Shown one piece after another: positions 63,193 to 64,000 of a DNA stretch of 64,000 bases. Location of the stretch: contig NC_010376.1 of assembly GCF_000010185.1 (NCBI RefSeq), positions 310,001 to 374,000 of the forward strand, given 5' to 3'. This stretch comes from Finegoldia magna ATCC 29328 (lineage in GTDB: Bacteria > Bacillota > Clostridia > Tissierellales > Peptoniphilaceae). The first letter of the stretch is position 1. Each line of letters begins with the position of its first letter. The notes beneath the pieces were generated by a model. It was not told where the DNA came from. It made no database searches and saw nothing but the letters and a program-made list of their open reading frames with translations. Made by a program: the position numbers and the translations under genes.

Positions 63193-64000
63193 GATATTTA
63201 TCGACAAGAAATTCTAATTTAAAAGTTTCATCACGTGAAGCAATTCTCAAAGGAATATCAGAAGATGGCGGGCTTTACGTGCCAGAATCTTTTCCAAAAT
63301 TTGATATACTAGATCACTTGGATCTTTCGTATACACAACTTTGTCACGCAATCCTATCTCTTTATCTGACAGATTTTGTTAGCGACGAATTACTAGAAAT
63401 AATCGAAAAATCATACGCAAGCTTCGAGCAAGACATCTGCAAAGTAGCTTATCATAAAGATTATTATTTGGAGCTTTACCATGGAAGAACATCTGCATTC
63501 AAAGATTTCGCACTTTGTTTGCTTCCAAATCTTATGATTTATGCGAAAAAATCTTTGGGAATAAATGAAAAGACGTTGATATTGACGGCGACATCTGGAG
63601 ATACAGGAAAAGCTGCTCTCGAAGGATTTTACAACACAGAAAATATCGACATCTTGGTTTTGTATCCGACAGAAGGAGTAAGCTGTATCCAAAAAGCACA
63701 AATGGATACGACATCATCGCTCAACTCAAAAGTAATATCGATTGATGGGAATTTTGATGATGCACAAACGGCGGCCAAGAAGATTTTTAACGACAAAGAT
63801 ATAAAAGAAGAATTGAAAAATCAAAATATTTGTTTGTCATCAGCAAACTCCATTAATATTGGAAGATTGTTGCCGCAAATCGTCTACTACTTCTACGCAT
63901 ACCAAGATTTGGTAAATAACAAAAAAATTTCTGCCGGAGACAAAATATCATTCTGTGTACCTACAGGAAATTTTGGAGATATCTTGGCTGGATACTACGC
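63189..64000 (+). CDS. thrC: Threonine synthase (partial, 3' cut by window)
   Basis: PLP enzyme converting homoserine phosphate to threonine; the reading frame runs past the window edge, with 270 codons visible. MRYLSTRNSNLKVSSREAILKGISEDGGLYVP is the thrC N terminus, HGRTSAFKDFALCLLP holds the PLP lysine (AFKD), and LTATSGDTGKAALEGF and SANSINIGRLLPQIVYY follow the long-form threonine synthase family. ATG 63189 overlaps the hom stop (ATGA). thrB (homoserine kinase) is not yet seen and may lie beyond the window. Confidence 0.94.
   Translation, partial: MRYLSTRNSNLKVSSREAILKGISEDGGLYVPESFPKFDILDHLDLSYTQLCHAILSLYLTDFVSDELLEIIEKSYASFEQDICKVAYHKDYYLELYHGRTSAFKDFALCLLPNLMIYAKKSLGINEKTLILTATSGDTGKAALEGFYNTENIDILVLYPTEGVSCIQKAQMDTTSSLNSKVISIDGNFDDAQTAAKKIFNDKDIKEELKNQNICLSSANSINIGRLLPQIVYYFYAYQDLVNNKKISAGDKISFCVPTGNFGDILAGYY

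Overview
The window is a low-GC (roughly one-third G+C), gene-dense stretch of a Gram-positive anaerobe. AGGAGG-type ribosome binding sites, frequent TTG and GTG starts, lipobox lipoproteins, DUF1700/PadR pairs and short intrinsic terminators all point to Firmicutes. The gene content (peptide uptake, Fe-S proteins, FdhD/molybdopterin genes, a CD1871A-type small protein) suggests Peptoniphilaceae, most likely Finegoldia magna or a close relative. That placement is inference from recognised protein style, not from a search.

Layout. 0-2.5 kb: leftward ddl-murF peptidoglycan precursor genes. 2.6-7.4 kb: rightward run glgP, thioredoxin-like, corA, an unknown gene and folA, ending in a 188-bp imperfect inverted repeat. 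7.7-9.9 kb: zinc-ribbon membrane protein and an odd PfkB kinase. 10.3-16.1 kb: oligopeptide ABC transporter operon oppDFBCA behind a consensus promoter. 16.2-25.3 kb: SH3-like anchored protein, dinB, PadR/DUF1700 pair with a palindrome inside its promoter, an RNA methyltransferase, PAS-PP2C phosphatase, pgi, and a HerA-like ATPase. 25.4-29.2 kb: a methyltransferase (minus strand), C39-like peptidase, SpoU methylase, HAD phosphatase and queH. 29.2-35.4 kb: fdhD, formate/nitrite-type channel, moeA, mobA-mobB fusion, Nudix, EamA transporter, sirtuin and a zinc-ribbon protein. 35.6-36.4 kb: degV.

36.6-44.1 kb is the most unusual part. A surface thiol-redox set (TlpA-like lipoprotein, 50-residue CxxC protein, NapH-like polyferredoxin, tandem-rhodanese lipoprotein) is followed by five overlapping genes. 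These encode a DUF2064-phosphotransferase fusion, a family-2 glycosyltransferase, a ferredoxin/CCG protein, an ArsS-like radical SAM enzyme and a C_GCAxxG_C_C protein. Similar glycosyltransferase and radical SAM families are named after arsenosugar biosynthesis, but no arsenic gene is present here and the real product is unknown.

44.2-54.4 kb: FAD dehydrogenase, a normal PfkB kinase, guaB-purE-purM, a UroD/MtaA-type methyltransferase, a YbiT-like ABC-F protein and guaA. 54.4-59.5 kb is an accessory segment at the guaA 3' end. It has two 135-bp direct repeats (the first includes the last codons of guaA) bracketing a frameshifted pseudogene, a DUF262/DUF1524 (GmrSD-type) gene and a DUF4926 gene; a DUF2254 membrane protein follows. 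59.6-64 kb: lysC-asd-hom-thrC (threonine pathway) behind a consensus promoter, with thrC cut by the window end. I saw no rRNA, tRNA, CRISPR array or complete transposase.
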